From contig NZ_CATNVB010000001.1 of assembly GCF_951230165.1 (NCBI RefSeq), positions 102,085 through 166,084 on the forward strand: a DNA stretch of 64,000 bases, read 5' to 3'. Origin of the DNA: Lentilactobacillus sp. Marseille-Q4993 (GTDB lineage: Bacteria; Bacillota; Bacilli; Lactobacillales; Lactobacillaceae). The notes beneath the pieces are model-generated. The model was not told the DNA's origin and ran no database searches. It saw only the letters and a program-made list of their open reading frames with translations. Made by a program: the position numbers and the translations under genes. Below are positions 38,194 to 46,251 of the stretch, one piece after another (positions within the stretch are counted from its first letter, which is position 1; each line of letters opens with the position of its first letter).

Positions 38194-39669
38194 TTGAATA
38201 AAAAGACGATTATTAAAATTCTTACATCAGTCGCTTGTTTAGTGCCTTTACTAGTTGCTGCTGGTCAGGGTGTTAAAGCTGAGGCGAGCACACAATCAAC
38301 ATTTATTAGTACATACAAAAGTGACGTAAAGAAAGCATCAAGCAAGTACAGACTTTATGGTTCAGTTATGATGGCTCAAGCAGGAGTTGAAAGTGCATGG
38401 GGTCAAAGTCAATTGACGCAGCAAGCCAATAACTTCTTCGGTATTAAGGGAGCATATAACGGCCAATCTGTTTCAATGCCGACGTTTGAGTATGACGAAA
38501 ATGGGCAAGTTGAAAACATTAATGCAAATTTCAAGAAATATCCAACCGCCTATGCATCATTCGCGGACAATGGGAATACTTTGCGGAATGGAACAAGTTG
38601 GAATCCAAGTTATTACTCCGGCACATGGAAAGAAAATGCTGCAACGTATGCTGATGCGGCTAATTTTTTGACTAACAGGTATGCAACGGCACCAAACTAT
38701 GGGGCGGTTTTGATCTCAGTTATTCAACAATACCAGTTGGACAAGCTGATAGACGGTGCAAGCTCTAGTTCTAGTTCTAGCTCCAACTCGACTAGTACAA
38801 GTAGCTCATCATCAAGTTCGGCAAGTGTTAGCTCATCAACAGTAAATCAAAATACTACAACCGCTGCGCATGGTGCCACACCTAAACCACTAGCCAAGGT
38901 TAAGTATTACGGTGGTGATTCTTACCAGCTAGTTAAGCTTTCTAATTCGTTCAAAAAATACTATGTCTACAATCATGTTAAGGGTGCTAACAAGAACGAA
39001 AAGAAGTATACTTTTAGGCAGTTAAACGTTACTAAACCAGTTTGGGTGTACGTAGACATGCGTGGTGTCAAACAAGGCAGTAATACTAGCTGGTATCGAA
39101 TTAGATTTTACAAGAATAACAAATCAAAGAAGTTCTGGGTTTATTCCCCAGTTCTTTCTTTTCCTAATACCTACTATTCATCGGTAAATGGAAAATTAAC
39201 CGTAAATGTTGATTCAAAACAAAAAATCTATGATCATATGTACGGAACTAGTTATGTAGCTAAGGCAATCAAAAATGTCGATGCTTTAAAACGAAATTCA
39301 CGTTATAATGTGGATAAGATTGGTGTTAAGGATAATATCAAAACTGGTGAGCTGTGGTACCGAATCTCTTTCTCAGGAAAAAAGGGATGGGTTAAGTCAA
39401 CTGCGGTTGAATCGTACTCATCAAAAGTAATTTATCTTAAAGATAAGGCCAATAAACAGTTATACAATTCCCGAGCAGTTGTTTATGACCACGTTCCCGA
39501 AAAGGGAGTTAAGGTTAAAAAGACTACTGCTAGTAAGGCCGGGTTTTCAACTAAAAAGACTGTCAAAACTAATATGGTTGCGTACTCACTTGATATGAAA
39601 ACGGTATGGTACCGAATTGCTAATGCAAAAGGTAATCAATACTGGATTTCAGCTACGTACGTATCATAA
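38194..39669 (+). CDS. Secreted glucosaminidase with SH3-like wall-binding repeats
   Basis: 491 aa from TTG 38194 (GAGGGGTGG upstream). Signal peptide residues 1-29 (cleavage near VKA-EAS). Residues about 35-185 are a LytD/FlgJ-type glucosaminidase domain with catalytic Glu66 (AGVESAWGQSQ) and the NNFFGIKG motif. A Ser-rich linker (about 190-220) leads to three SH3-like repeats of about 75-80 residues, each built on YNHVKG/YDHMYG...WYRIxF...W. It cleaves peptidoglycan glycan strands. Two GGTTCA direct repeats nine bases apart lie upstream (about 38122-38140) and could be regulatory. Confidence 0.87.
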   Translation: MNKKTIIKILTSVACLVPLLVAAGQGVKAEASTQSTFISTYKSDVKKASSKYRLYGSVMMAQAGVESAWGQSQLTQQANNFFGIKGAYNGQSVSMPTFEYDENGQVENINANFKKYPTAYASFADNGNTLRNGTSWNPSYYSGTWKENAATYADAANFLTNRYATAPNYGAVLISVIQQYQLDKLIDGASSSSSSSSNSTSTSSSSSSSASVSSSTVNQNTTTAAHGATPKPLAKVKYYGGDSYQLVKLSNSFKKYYVYNHVKGANKNEKKYTFRQLNVTKPVWVYVDMRGVKQGSNTSWYRIRFYKNNKSKKFWVYSPVLSFPNTYYSSVNGKLTVNVDSKQKIYDHMYGTSYVAKAIKNVDALKRNSRYNVDKIGVKDNIKTGELWYRISFSGKKGWVKSTAVESYSSKVIYLKDKANKQLYNSRAVVYDHVPEKGVKVKKTTASKAGFSTKKTVKTNMVAYSLDMKTVWYRIANAKGNQYWISATYVS

Positions 39670-39688
39670 GGAGGATTAACACTTGTAA

Positions 39689-40471
39689 ATGAAACGTAAA
39701 TTATTTGGGGCGATAGTAACTCTGTTACTTGGAATGATTTGGTTTGTTGCATCACCTACCAATAATGCTAGGGCGTCCGTTGAAACTGATTTTATCAATA
39801 TAATGAAGGATCCGGTTATTCAGGTGAGCCGGGAAAATCATTTATACGCATCTGTGATGATGGCTCAAGCAATGTTAGAGAGTAATTCTGGTCAATCAGA
39901 TTTATCAATTGAAGCAAATAATTTTTTTGGAGTGAAGGGAAACTACGATGGTGAGTCAGTTACCATGAGAACCCAGGAAATGAAGTCTGACGGTAAAACA
40001 GTAACTATCTCTGCTCAATTCAAAAAATATCCAACGATTCTTGATTCAATAAAAGATAATGCGTATTTGCTTAGACACGGTACAAGTGATGACCCCGATT
40101 ATTATTCAGGGACTTGGACAACTAATACTTTAAGCGCGAGCGACGCTGCATATGCATTATCGCAAAAATACGCTACGGATATGGCGTATGGCCACAAATT
40201 GAACCATTTGATTAAGAAGTACCATCTAGAAAAGCTTGATGGTGAAACCACTTCTGTCAGTGTTAACGATCAGATTGCCCAAGAATTAAAGAAGCAATTA
40301 ACCACTACCAAAAAGAGGGAAACGGAAGCACAAGAGTCGAGTATGCCCTCCAAAATTACTAATCGAAAAATAATTATTCAAGCTGAACAGGTTTTTAAGA
40401 ATAAACAATCACAAAAGCAAATTAAAGATAAAATTCACATTGCTTTACCTTCGTTGGAGCTCAAAAAGTAA
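39689..40471 (+). CDS. Secreted glucosaminidase, short form
   Basis: 260 aa. Signal peptide or anchor residues 1-29 (MKRKLFGAIVTLLLGMIWFV, ARA cleavage). Glucosaminidase domain residues about 34-190 with Glu64 (AMLESNSGQSDL) and NNFFGVKGNYDG. It is paralogous to the preceding gene but lacks the repeats; instead it ends with a basic, Lys/Gln-rich tail (FKNKQSQKQIKDKIHIALPS). AAGGAGG lies 14 bases before ATG 39689, unusually far; the nearer TTG is followed at once by a stop. Probably co-transcribed with the upstream gene. Confidence 0.82.
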   Translation: MKRKLFGAIVTLLLGMIWFVASPTNNARASVETDFINIMKDPVIQVSRENHLYASVMMAQAMLESNSGQSDLSIEANNFFGVKGNYDGESVTMRTQEMKSDGKTVTISAQFKKYPTILDSIKDNAYLLRHGTSDDPDYYSGTWTTNTLSASDAAYALSQKYATDMAYGHKLNHLIKKYHLEKLDGETTSVSVNDQIAQELKKQLTTTKKRETEAQESSMPSKITNRKIIIQAEQVFKNKQSQKQIKDKIHIALPSLELKK

Positions 40472-40498
40472 TGGTAATTGAATTAACCACATAATTTG

Positions 40499-40551
40499 GG
40501 GGTAGAACTTTGAGATTCGGTTAAACCAATCTTGGTTCTTCCTCCATTTTA
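40499..40551 (+). terminator. Possible terminator after the short glucosaminidase
   Basis: GGGGGTAGAAC (about 40498-40508) can pair with GTTCTTCCTCC (40535-40545) with one mismatch, enclosing GGTT/AACC; a short ATTTT follows. Weaker than other terminators here. Confidence 0.4.
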
Positions 40552-40560
40552 GGTCAGTTC

Positions 40561-40569
40561 TGGTATAAT
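40561..40569 (+). promoter_or_regulatory. Extended -10 promoter of the tagH-like gene
   Basis: TGGTATAAT at 40561-40569 is a perfect extended -10; transcription would start about 38 bases before ATG 40614. No clear -35. Confidence 0.6.
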
Positions 40570-40613
40570 GGGGTGGTTGTTTTAGATCCCTAAACATTAG
40601 GAGAGTTTTTAAA

Positions 40614-41678
40614 ATGCAAGAAGAGTACAAAGTAAAAGTCGAAAACGTTACAAAGGAATATGAACTTTTCAAAACTCAATCAGAAAAGTTGAAATCATTT
40701 TTTGCCATTTCAAAGAAAAAAGTGCCTCATTTTTGGTCATTAATGGGAGTATCACTAACCATCAATCCGGGAGAAACGTTAGGCTTGATTGGTGTTAACG
40801 GTTCAGGTAAATCAACTTTATCAAATATAATTTCTGGGATTATTCCACCTACCACAGGAACTGTTGACGTTCGTGGAGATACGTCAATCGTTGCTATTCG
40901 TGCTGGACTAAGAAATAATTTGACGGGTCGCGAAAATATCCGATTGAAATCATTGATGCAGGGATTAACTAACAAGCAAATTGATGAGATGATGCCAGAC
41001 ATTATTTCGTTTGCAGATATTGGTGATTTCGTGGATCAACCTGTTAAGAGCTATTCTAGTGGTATGAAGTCAAGGTTGGGATTTGCAATCGCGGTTCACA
41101 TTAATCCAGATATTTTAATTATTGATGAGGCTTTGTCTGTCGGTGATGATACCTTTTATCAAAAATGTGTGGATAAGATTACCGAATTCAAAAAGGAAGG
41201 CAAAACGATTATCTTCGTTAGCCACTCTTTAAAGCAAATCAAAATGTTGTGTGATAAGGTTGCCTGGATCAACTATGGTGAACTTAAAATGGTGGGTGAA
41301 ACTCAAGAAGTAACTGCAAAGTACCGTGAGTTTACTGAATGGTTCAAGTCACTAAGTAAGAAGGAAAAGAAAGCCTTCCAAAAAGAGCGAAAAACAATTC
41401 AAAAAAACTTCAGTATTCAAAAATACCAAAAGGATGTTACAGAGCAAGAACAAGCCAAAAATCCCAATGATAGTAGTATCCCTGCAAAAATTCAGAAGCG
41501 ATTTTATGGATCCGTTATTTCTGAAAAGATGTCATTAGCAAACAAGTTATTTACATGGGTCGTCCTTGCAGCGGTTGTTTTTCTTTGCCTGGTGAACGTG
41601 TCAGGGCATTCGATTGTTAGCGTTCTTGGTGATCCTAGTTTATTACTTCACCCAACTAGCTTCTTACACTTACCATAG
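40614..41678 (+). CDS. tagH: Teichoic acid export ATPase, TagH-like
   Basis: 354 aa. ATPase domain residues 1-240: Walker [12 protein letters not shown] (60-70), [20 protein letters not shown] signature, Walker [15 protein letters not shown]-loop VSHSLKQI. The [17 protein letters not shown] and [11 protein letters not shown] segments match TagH/Wzt-type polysaccharide ABC ATPases. A linker rich in Lys/Gln follows, then one transmembrane helix (about 312-331) and a short outer tail, as in TagH proteins. The permease partner TagG is not adjacent on either side, which is unusual. It may pair with a TagG encoded elsewhere. Confidence 0.85.
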   Translation: MQEEYKVKVENVTKEYELFKTQSEKLKSFFAISKKKVPHFWSLMGVSLTINPGETLGLIGVNGSGKSTLSNIISGIIPPTTGTVDVRGDTSIVAIRAGLRNNLTGRENIRLKSLMQGLTNKQIDEMMPDIISFADIGDFVDQPVKSYSSGMKSRLGFAIAVHINPDILIIDEALSVGDDTFYQKCVDKITEFKKEGKTIIFVSHSLKQIKMLCDKVAWINYGELKMVGETQEVTAKYREFTEWFKSLSKKEKKAFQKERKTIQKNFSIQKYQKDVTEQEQAKNPNDSSIPAKIQKRFYGSVISEKMSLANKLFTWVVLAAVVFLCLVNVSGHSIVSVLGDPSLLLHPTSFLHLP

Positions 41679-41693
41679 CATAGAAGTAAGTCG

Positions 41694-41722
41694 TTGACAG
41701 CGCTTACAAATAGTTGTAAATT
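41694..41722 (+). promoter_or_regulatory. Strong promoter overlapped by a perfect cre match
   Basis: -35 TTGACA (41694-41699), 17 bases, -10 TAAATT (41717-41722). TTGACAGCGCTTACAA (41694-41709) matches the CcpA site WTGNNARCGNWWWCAW at every position and covers the -35, so CcpA would repress. Transcription would start near 41729, before the terminator at 41773. Confidence 0.7.
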
Positions 41723-41728
41723 AGAAAT

Positions 41729-41805
41729 TGGGTACAAGATACCTCTTAATCAATTCTCTTTCTCTCTAATAGGACTGGCAGTCTTTCCACTGCTAGTCTT
41801 TTTTT
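41729..41805 (+). ncRNA. Candidate CcpA-controlled small RNA or leader RNA (~77 nt)
   Basis: Bounded by the cre-overlapped promoter and a strong terminator. It contains a small hairpin GGTA-CAAGA-TACC (41731-41743), a C/U-rich, probably single-stranded stretch (TTCTCTTTCTCTCT, 41754-41767) able to pair with purine-rich ribosome binding sites, and the terminator stem. This arrangement resembles CcpA-repressed sRNAs of other Firmicutes (for example RsaI) in organisation only. Alternatives: a leader with attenuation of the 41840 gene, or a promoter lying by chance inside the tagH 3' region. Confidence 0.45.
41773..41805 (+). terminator. Terminator after tagH and the candidate sRNA
   Basis: GACTGGCAG/CTGCTAGTC nine-base-pair stem with one wobble-type mismatch, eight-base loop, seven T. 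Confidence 0.9.
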
Positions 41806-41839
41806 GTATAATTGAATGAGTCTAGGAGGAATCATAATT

Positions 41840-42148
41840 TTGAAAAGCAATGAAGTATTAACTCTAATTGAAGAAATTACCAGAAATGATGGTACTAAAT
41901 ACGTTGAAATCAGTAATATGGTCCAAAACGGTCGCGCAGAATTAGCCGCCGAAAGAGGATTTATAAAGGAAGTTAGGATTTTACAATTGAACATTCCCCA
42001 TTCTGCTCATGTGGCAAAATACGAAAAATATATTAATGAGAATTTTGTTATGCCTGATGAAAATATGGATCACTTCGAAGAGTGGACCAAGACTGATGAA
42101 ATGAAGAATGAGATTGCGGTTATTCTGAAAGAAAATCACATTGGATGA
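41840..42148 (+). CDS. Hypothetical protein, 102 aa
   Basis: Start TTG 41840, chosen because AGGAGGA (41824-41830) lies nine bases upstream. The protein is soluble and acidic toward its C-terminus (MPDENMDHFEEWTKTDEMKN), mostly helical, with no signal or membrane segment. I do not recognise the family. It follows the terminator of the candidate sRNA closely, so it may be controlled by readthrough of that element. It ends before the tRNA-Asn promoter. Confidence 0.65.
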   Translation: MKSNEVLTLIEEITRNDGTKYVEISNMVQNGRAELAAERGFIKEVRILQLNIPHSAHVAKYEKYINENFVMPDENMDHFEEWTKTDEMKNEIAVILKENHIG

Positions 42149-42177
42149 AAAAATAGTTGGAAAATGTTTATAAATAG

Positions 42178-42206
42178 TTGTGATTTATTCATAGATATGG
42201 TATAAA
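42178..42206 (+). promoter_or_regulatory. tRNA-Asn promoter
   Basis: -35 TTGTGA (42178-42183), 17 bases, -10 TATAAA (42201-42206), 25 bases before the tRNA. Confidence 0.7.
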
Positions 42207-42231
42207 TATTACATGCCTTATTAAAGCATAT

Positions 42232-42303
42232 TGCTCCGTAGTTCAGTGGTAGAATAATTGACTGTTAATCAAGAGGTCGCTGGTTCGAGCCCAGCCGGAG
42301 CAG
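42232..42303 (+). tRNA. tRNA-Asn (anticodon GTT), divergent
   Basis: 72 bases. Acceptor TGCTCCG/CGGAGCA perfect, discriminator G; D-arm GTTC-AGTGGTA-GAAT with a G·T pair; anticodon stem ATTGA/TCAAG with an A·G mismatch at the top; loop CTGTTAA with anticodon GTT; T-arm GCTGG-TTCGAGC-CCAGC. CCA is not encoded. The acceptor and anticodon stems differ from the usual bacterial tRNA-Asn (TCCGCAG and ATCGA/TCGAT). Confidence 0.9.
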
Positions 42304-42337
42304 TAGGAATAAAATCGACACTTTAATGTTTTCAATG

Positions 42338-42374
42338 AAGCTAAGATAACTGTTTAAGTTTTCTTAGCTTTTTT
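42338..42374 (+). terminator. Terminator after tRNA-Asn
   Basis: AAGCTAAGA/TCTTAGCTT perfect 9-bp stem, 15-base loop, T-run. Confidence 0.88.
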
Positions 42375-42482
42375 GTTGTTTGGATAATTATCAGTCCTCA
42401 AATTGTCGGCTATATGTTACGATACAAATACCGTTTCGAGTTTAGAAATATAATTAAAATAGCAATACTGGGGGATCTTATT

Positions 42483-43796
42483 TTGAATAAAAAGGGATTA
42501 GTAAAACTAGTGATTGGAGTCGGCTTTGCTCTTGGGGGGGTTGTGATTGGCTCTTTAGGTTCGATTAGTTCATCTGCTTCGGCAGTTAATAATTATGTGT
42601 TGGATAATAATCTGCAGCCTGCAAAAGTTACAAGTCAAATTTGGTCTGGATTTCCAAAGAATAATTATCTGACTGCGAATAAAAAGCCCAATGGGGTAGT
42701 GGTTCATGAAACTGCGAACCCTAACTCAACAATTTATAATGAAATCGCATATATGAAAAATAATTATCAAAATGCGTTTGTTCATACTTTTGTTGATGCT
42801 TCCAGGGTAATTGCGATTGCCAATCCAAATTATCTTTCTTGGGGTTGTGGTTATCCCGGAAATGGTCGGTTTATTCAGTTTGAACAGGTGGAGGTTCATA
42901 GTAAGGATGCGTTTGCCAAAGAGGTCAATAACGCCGCAAATTATACCGCTGAGATGCTACATCAATATAACTTGCCACTGAATAACGCAGCAAGCGATGG
43001 AAATGGCTCTGTATGGTCGCACAAGGCCGTTTCAACCTTTTTAGGTGGAACTGACCACGGAGACCCGGATGGCTATTATGCAGCTAATGGAAACAAGTAT
43101 TTTGGCTCTCCTTATACGATGAGTGACTTTTATGCACTGGTTAAGCATTATTACAACAGTGACGATAGCAGTACAAGCAGTTCAACCACTGATCAGGACG
43201 ATGTTGCTGTTAATAATGATAAGGTTGATTCGGCAACCAGTTCATCTGAAAGCTCTTCTCAGGTATCCACCACGCCAACGACTCCGACTATTAAATACTA
43301 CAAGGGTCAAGGCAATGAAACCGCAAAACTATCTGGGAGTTATTCTAAATACCGTTTGTATAATCACGTTAAGGGTTCAGGCTATAACGTAAAGCAGTAC
43401 AGTTTTTGGGGCCTTAATCTATATTCAGGTAAGAAAGTGTATGTTGATGGCCGGGCTAAAAAGAATGGTAGCTCGACTTGGTACCGAATTAGATTTAGTA
43501 AGAGCTCCACCGCCAAAAAATATTGGATGTATTCAAAGGCATTATCTTTCAATCCTGTGTCCTATTCGAATAGTAATAAAAAAATAACTATCAAATCAAG
43601 TAAATATGCACTAAGAAACCACGTGTACAATAGTGCTTATCTATCTAAGGTAACTGGTTCAACAGCTAGCCTGCTTGGTAAAACATTCAAGGCTAGTAAA
43701 GTGGGGTTGAAATCCCATTCCAAGGGAACCACCAACTGGTACCGATTTAGTGATGGTAATAATACTTATTGGGTTTGCGAGCAAGCCCTAGCATAG
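42483..43796 (+). CDS. Secreted N-acetylmuramoyl-L-alanine amidase with SH3-like repeats
   Basis: 437 aa from TTG 42483, with GGGGGAT six bases upstream; a longer frame from 42414 has no site. Signal peptide residues 1-34 (SASA cleavage). Amidase_2 domain about 45-240: zinc ligands probably His75 (VVVHETAN), His180 (VWSHKAVS) and the residue in TDHGDPD (191-196). A Ser/Thr-rich linker leads to repeats YRLYNHVKGSG...STWYRIRF...YWMYSKALSF, homologous to those of the glucosaminidase at 38194. It would cut the amide bond between MurNAc and the stem peptide. Confidence 0.87.
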   Translation: MNKKGLVKLVIGVGFALGGVVIGSLGSISSSASAVNNYVLDNNLQPAKVTSQIWSGFPKNNYLTANKKPNGVVVHETANPNSTIYNEIAYMKNNYQNAFVHTFVDASRVIAIANPNYLSWGCGYPGNGRFIQFEQVEVHSKDAFAKEVNNAANYTAEMLHQYNLPLNNAASDGNGSVWSHKAVSTFLGGTDHGDPDGYYAANGNKYFGSPYTMSDFYALVKHYYNSDDSSTSSSTTDQDDVAVNNDKVDSATSSSESSSQVSTTPTTPTIKYYKGQGNETAKLSGSYSKYRLYNHVKGSGYNVKQYSFWGLNLYSGKKVYVDGRAKKNGSSTWYRIRFSKSSTAKKYWMYSKALSFNPVSYSNSNKKITIKSSKYALRNHVYNSAYLSKVTGSTASLLGKTFKASKVGLKSHSKGTTNWYRFSDGNNTYWVCEQALA

Positions 43797-43801
43797 GGCA
43801 T

Positions 43802-43843
43802 AAAAAAAGAAGGATTTCAATTTTGTTGAAATTCTTCTTTTTA
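43802..43843. terminator. Bidirectional terminator between amidase and DUF960 genes
   Basis: AAGAAGGATTTCAA/TTGAAATTCTTCTT stem, five-base loop, A-run and T-run on opposite sides. Confidence 0.9.
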
Positions 43844-43852
43844 ATTTGTTTT

Positions 43853-44161
43853 CTATAAATTTACTTCATTTGGAGTTGCTATCAGTTGCTGGTCACCACT
43901 GTCGTACACGACAATTGTTTTGGGGTAATCAGTGTTGAAGGGGTACGGACTATCAAATGTGGCAACAAGCTCGTTATCTTGAATAAAATCATAAGATAAA
44001 CGCTGGTCATTGTTTACCAAATTGAATGTCACTAAGTTTGAGAGGGGAAAGACCCCTTGTAAATTATTATCAATCAAGAACCAAACATTGTCGATAGTTT
44101 CATCTGGCATGACTGACACTACGTTATAACTCGCAAAGCGAGCATGAGTTCGATCAAACAT
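43853..44161 (-). CDS. DUF960 family protein
   Basis: 102 aa from ATG 44161 (GAGGTG upstream), giving MFDRTHARFASYNVVSVMPD. The pattern RFASYxVVSxxPDExID..WFLIDNNLQGVFPLSNLxxFxL and a final VVYDxGDQQLIATPNE matches DUF960, a small family found on chromosomes and in phages of Firmicutes. Function unknown. It lies 72 bases downstream of licD in the same direction and may be co-transcribed. Confidence 0.75.
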   Translation of the reverse strand: MFDRTHARFASYNVVSVMPDETIDNVWFLIDNNLQGVFPLSNLVTFNLVNNDQRLSYDFIQDNELVATFDSPYPFNTDYPKTIVVYDSGDQQLIATPNEVNL

Positions 44162-44233
44162 ATTATTCACCTCGGTATTATATGTCTTCTTGGTTTTCAA
44201 GTTACCAAACTAGTTGGCTTTTTGCAAGTTATA

Positions 44234-45055
44234 CTAACGGAGAAACTCCTGATTATCGTATATTAGTCTGGTAATGTGTTTTGAATTTTGCTGATTTTCT
44301 GGCGGTAATTCATTATAGTCGCCATAAAGTCTGGTTAAAACTGAACTATACTCTGCTGGGACCTTAATAGTAGTGTCTTCGAACGGTACTTCAAGTGGGG
44401 TTCCCAGTTCTGTTTCGGTAAAAAGTTCCTTCTCGTAATCGTATTGAGAGGCAAGGTTTTTTAAAGCAAAATGGTCTTTTAAATTGTTGTATGTCTTCAT
44501 TGCCCGTTCCCGATTATGCTTAAACTCTAAGGCCGTATCAAGTTGCTCGGATGAAAGTGGAGAGTATAGTTTTTTGATGGGATTATCAATAAAGTTATAC
44601 CGTAATTTTAGATATAATCGACTATCCAAACGTTTGATTTCAGTAATTTGCTTTTGACGTCTAAGCTGAGATTCCGGAATGTTATCAATTGGGAAAATAT
44701 CAATAAAGACGCCTTTTTTTGCGTCATTGTAGTTGTTTTTCTCCTCAATGTACGTGTTACGATCCAAGAGTTTGGCGTAACTTAGAGCGTAATTCTCGTC
44801 ACTGAACGGTGTTTGTAAAAAATAGTGATCATTTATCAATATTTCGGGTAAGATGACCAATAGCTTTTCATAATCAGGCCGTAATAAGGCGATGTCCATA
44901 TCATCGTCCCATGGAATGAATCCCTGGTGGCGAATTGCCCCTAAAAGAGTTCCGCCGATGGCATAGTAAGGAATCCCGTTGGCATCAAGGATAGAACTTA
45001 ATTTCTTAAAGGAATTAAGCTCAATTTGCTGAACTTTATTTGTGATTTCTACCAT
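44234..45055 (-). CDS. LicD family phosphotransferase
   Basis: 273 aa from ATG 45055, six bases after AAAGGTG. The motif YYAIGGTLLGAIRHQGFIPWDDDMDIALLR (residues about 27-56, with GG and the DDDMD metal site) is the LicD/fukutin-type nucleotidyltransferase signature; a second half ends with FEDTTIKVPAEYSSVLTRLYG. Family members transfer phosphocholine or other phospho-groups to teichoic acids or glycans. The acceptor here is unknown; no choline genes lie nearby. Divergent from a MarR gene with a palindrome in its promoter. Confidence 0.88.
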   Translation of the reverse strand: MVEITNKVQQIELNSFKKLSSILDANGIPYYAIGGTLLGAIRHQGFIPWDDDMDIALLRPDYEKLLVILPEILINDHYFLQTPFSDENYALSYAKLLDRNTYIEEKNNYNDAKKGVFIDIFPIDNIPESQLRRQKQITEIKRLDSRLYLKLRYNFIDNPIKKLYSPLSSEQLDTALEFKHNRERAMKTYNNLKDHFALKNLASQYDYEKELFTETELGTPLEVPFEDTTIKVPAEYSSVLTRLYGDYNELPPENQQNSKHITRLIYDNQEFLR

Positions 45056-45099
45056 CTTTTTCACCTTTGCTGTTGATTTTATATAAGCATACCGTTTAT

Positions 45100-45128
45100 A
45101 TTATATAGTGCGGACAAAATTTTGTCTT
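45100..45128 (-). promoter_or_regulatory. licD promoter overlapped by a perfect palindrome
   Basis: Minus-strand -35 AAGACA (45128-45123), 17 bases, -10 TATAAT (45105-45100). GACAAAATTTTGTC (45113-45126) is a perfect 14-bp palindrome covering the -35 and spacer. A second dyad TAACAGTGTTA lies at 45198-45208 before marR. Both are candidate sites for the divergent MarR protein. Confidence 0.5.
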
Positions 45129-45237
45129 AGAATATACTGGAATGAAAAACGAACACTGTGACTCTTTAATTGAATCCATCACTTATGGGTTTTATAATAA
45201 CAGTGTTAACAATATTTATGGGAAACGGTGACTTGTT

Positions 45238-45693
45238 ATGAGCAGAACAAACGAAGAATTGCTTACAGAGGCGATTGATGTATATCTTTCATCGCTTAAA
45301 TATCTTGATAGTTTCGTTTCAGAGCCGGCTGTAAAGTACGGTTTATCCTTTGAGCAGTTTTTGATTCTCCACACGATTGCTGACAGAAAGGACGTTTCGC
45401 TTATGGATATTGCTTCTGAGCGAAAGGTTACCAGAAGTGCAATTTCAAGGCAGATCAAAGTTCTGCTTTCGCATGATTATATTTACCAAAAGCCTGCCGA
45501 AAGTGATAGGCGACGTTTATATCTTCACTTGACACCAAGCGGTCAAGAAGTAGAGCGAAAGGTATATGACCTTATTACCCAAAGATTCAATCGGTGGCTT
45601 ACCCACTACGGTGAGGACAGAGCAAAAGAAATTATTGGTTTTATTAAAGATTTTGCCTCAACCGAGATGCAAAACTTTCCACCAGAGGGATAA
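45238..45693 (+). CDS. MarR family transcriptional regulator
   Basis: 151 aa. Winged-helix core: MDIASERKVTRSAISRQIKV (recognition helix), then LLSHDYIYQKPAESDRRRLYLHLTPSGQEV, the MarR wing with DxRR. N- and C-terminal helices form the dimer. ATG 45238; the upstream ribosome binding site is weak (GGAAACGGTGA). Likely represses itself and/or the divergent licD; ligand unknown. Followed by a strong terminator. Confidence 0.88.
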   Translation: MSRTNEELLTEAIDVYLSSLKYLDSFVSEPAVKYGLSFEQFLILHTIADRKDVSLMDIASERKVTRSAISRQIKVLLSHDYIYQKPAESDRRRLYLHLTPSGQEVERKVYDLITQRFNRWLTHYGEDRAKEIIGFIKDFASTEMQNFPPEG

Positions 45694-45764
45694 AAAAGAT
45701 TGTGAGTTATTCAACTTTGCTTTTCCAGTTAAGCTTTGTTGAACGGACATCACAATCTTTTTTT
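45692..45764. terminator. Bidirectional terminator after marR
   Basis: AAAAAAGATTGTGA/TCACAATCTTTTTT long stem with an inner TTCAAC/GTTGAA; shared by marR and the convergent small gene. Confidence 0.85.
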
Positions 45765-46125
45765 ATAGAATCTCGACGTCTTCAGCAAGTTCGAGCCACA
45801 AAGTCAAGGGTGTGGGATTAAAATCCGGCCATTTGGCAATGTGCTCATATCCTCGTTGAAGCAATAAGCTTTTCTTTTGTTTCTTTAAATCGTCAAAAAT
45901 GCTAAGCGCAAACTTGTTTTCCTCAAGGTCAGAAGTAACCGTTGATAATTTGTGATTCCATTCTGCCAGTAAATCTTGGTAGATTAGAAGTTGGCGGGCG
46001 TGCTTTATTGTATAATCAACGCCGTTTTTTCTTAGCAATTCAAGGTATTCCTCATATTCGTCAGCTACCGCCTGTTGAGCTTGCTGCCATTGATGTTCAT
46101 TAAAAGTTGGAATTTTTCCGCTCAT
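45763..46125 (-). CDS. Hypothetical protein, 120 aa
   Basis: Soluble, helical, Gln/Glu/Leu-rich (EHQWQQAQQAVADEYEEYLE, then LLIYQDLLAEWNHKL), ending WPDFNPTPLTLWLELAEDVE. ATG 46125 has TAGGAGGATATTC upstream, a strong site, so it is probably real. No domain recognised, no signal peptide. It is divergent from the T-box controlled permease. Confidence 0.65.
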   Translation of the reverse strand: MSGKIPTFNEHQWQQAQQAVADEYEEYLELLRKNGVDYTIKHARQLLIYQDLLAEWNHKLSTVTSDLEENKFALSIFDDLKKQKKSLLLQRGYEHIAKWPDFNPTPLTLWLELAEDVEIL

Positions 46126-46217
46126 GAATATCCTCCTACATCAATTTTTATGTACTTCACAACTAATCAAATTCCATTAAACAATAAAAAATGTGAATTT
46201 GCAAAATTAAGTTATTC

Positions 46218-46245
46218 TTGACAATTGACAATTCTTTAATATAAT
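46218..46245 (+). promoter_or_regulatory. Promoter of the T-box leader and amino-acid permease
   Basis: -35 TTGACA (46218-46223), 16 bases, -10 TATAAT (46240-46245); both consensus. A second TTGACA at 46225-46230 is too close to the -10. Confidence 0.85.
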
Positions 46246-46251
46246 TGGTGT

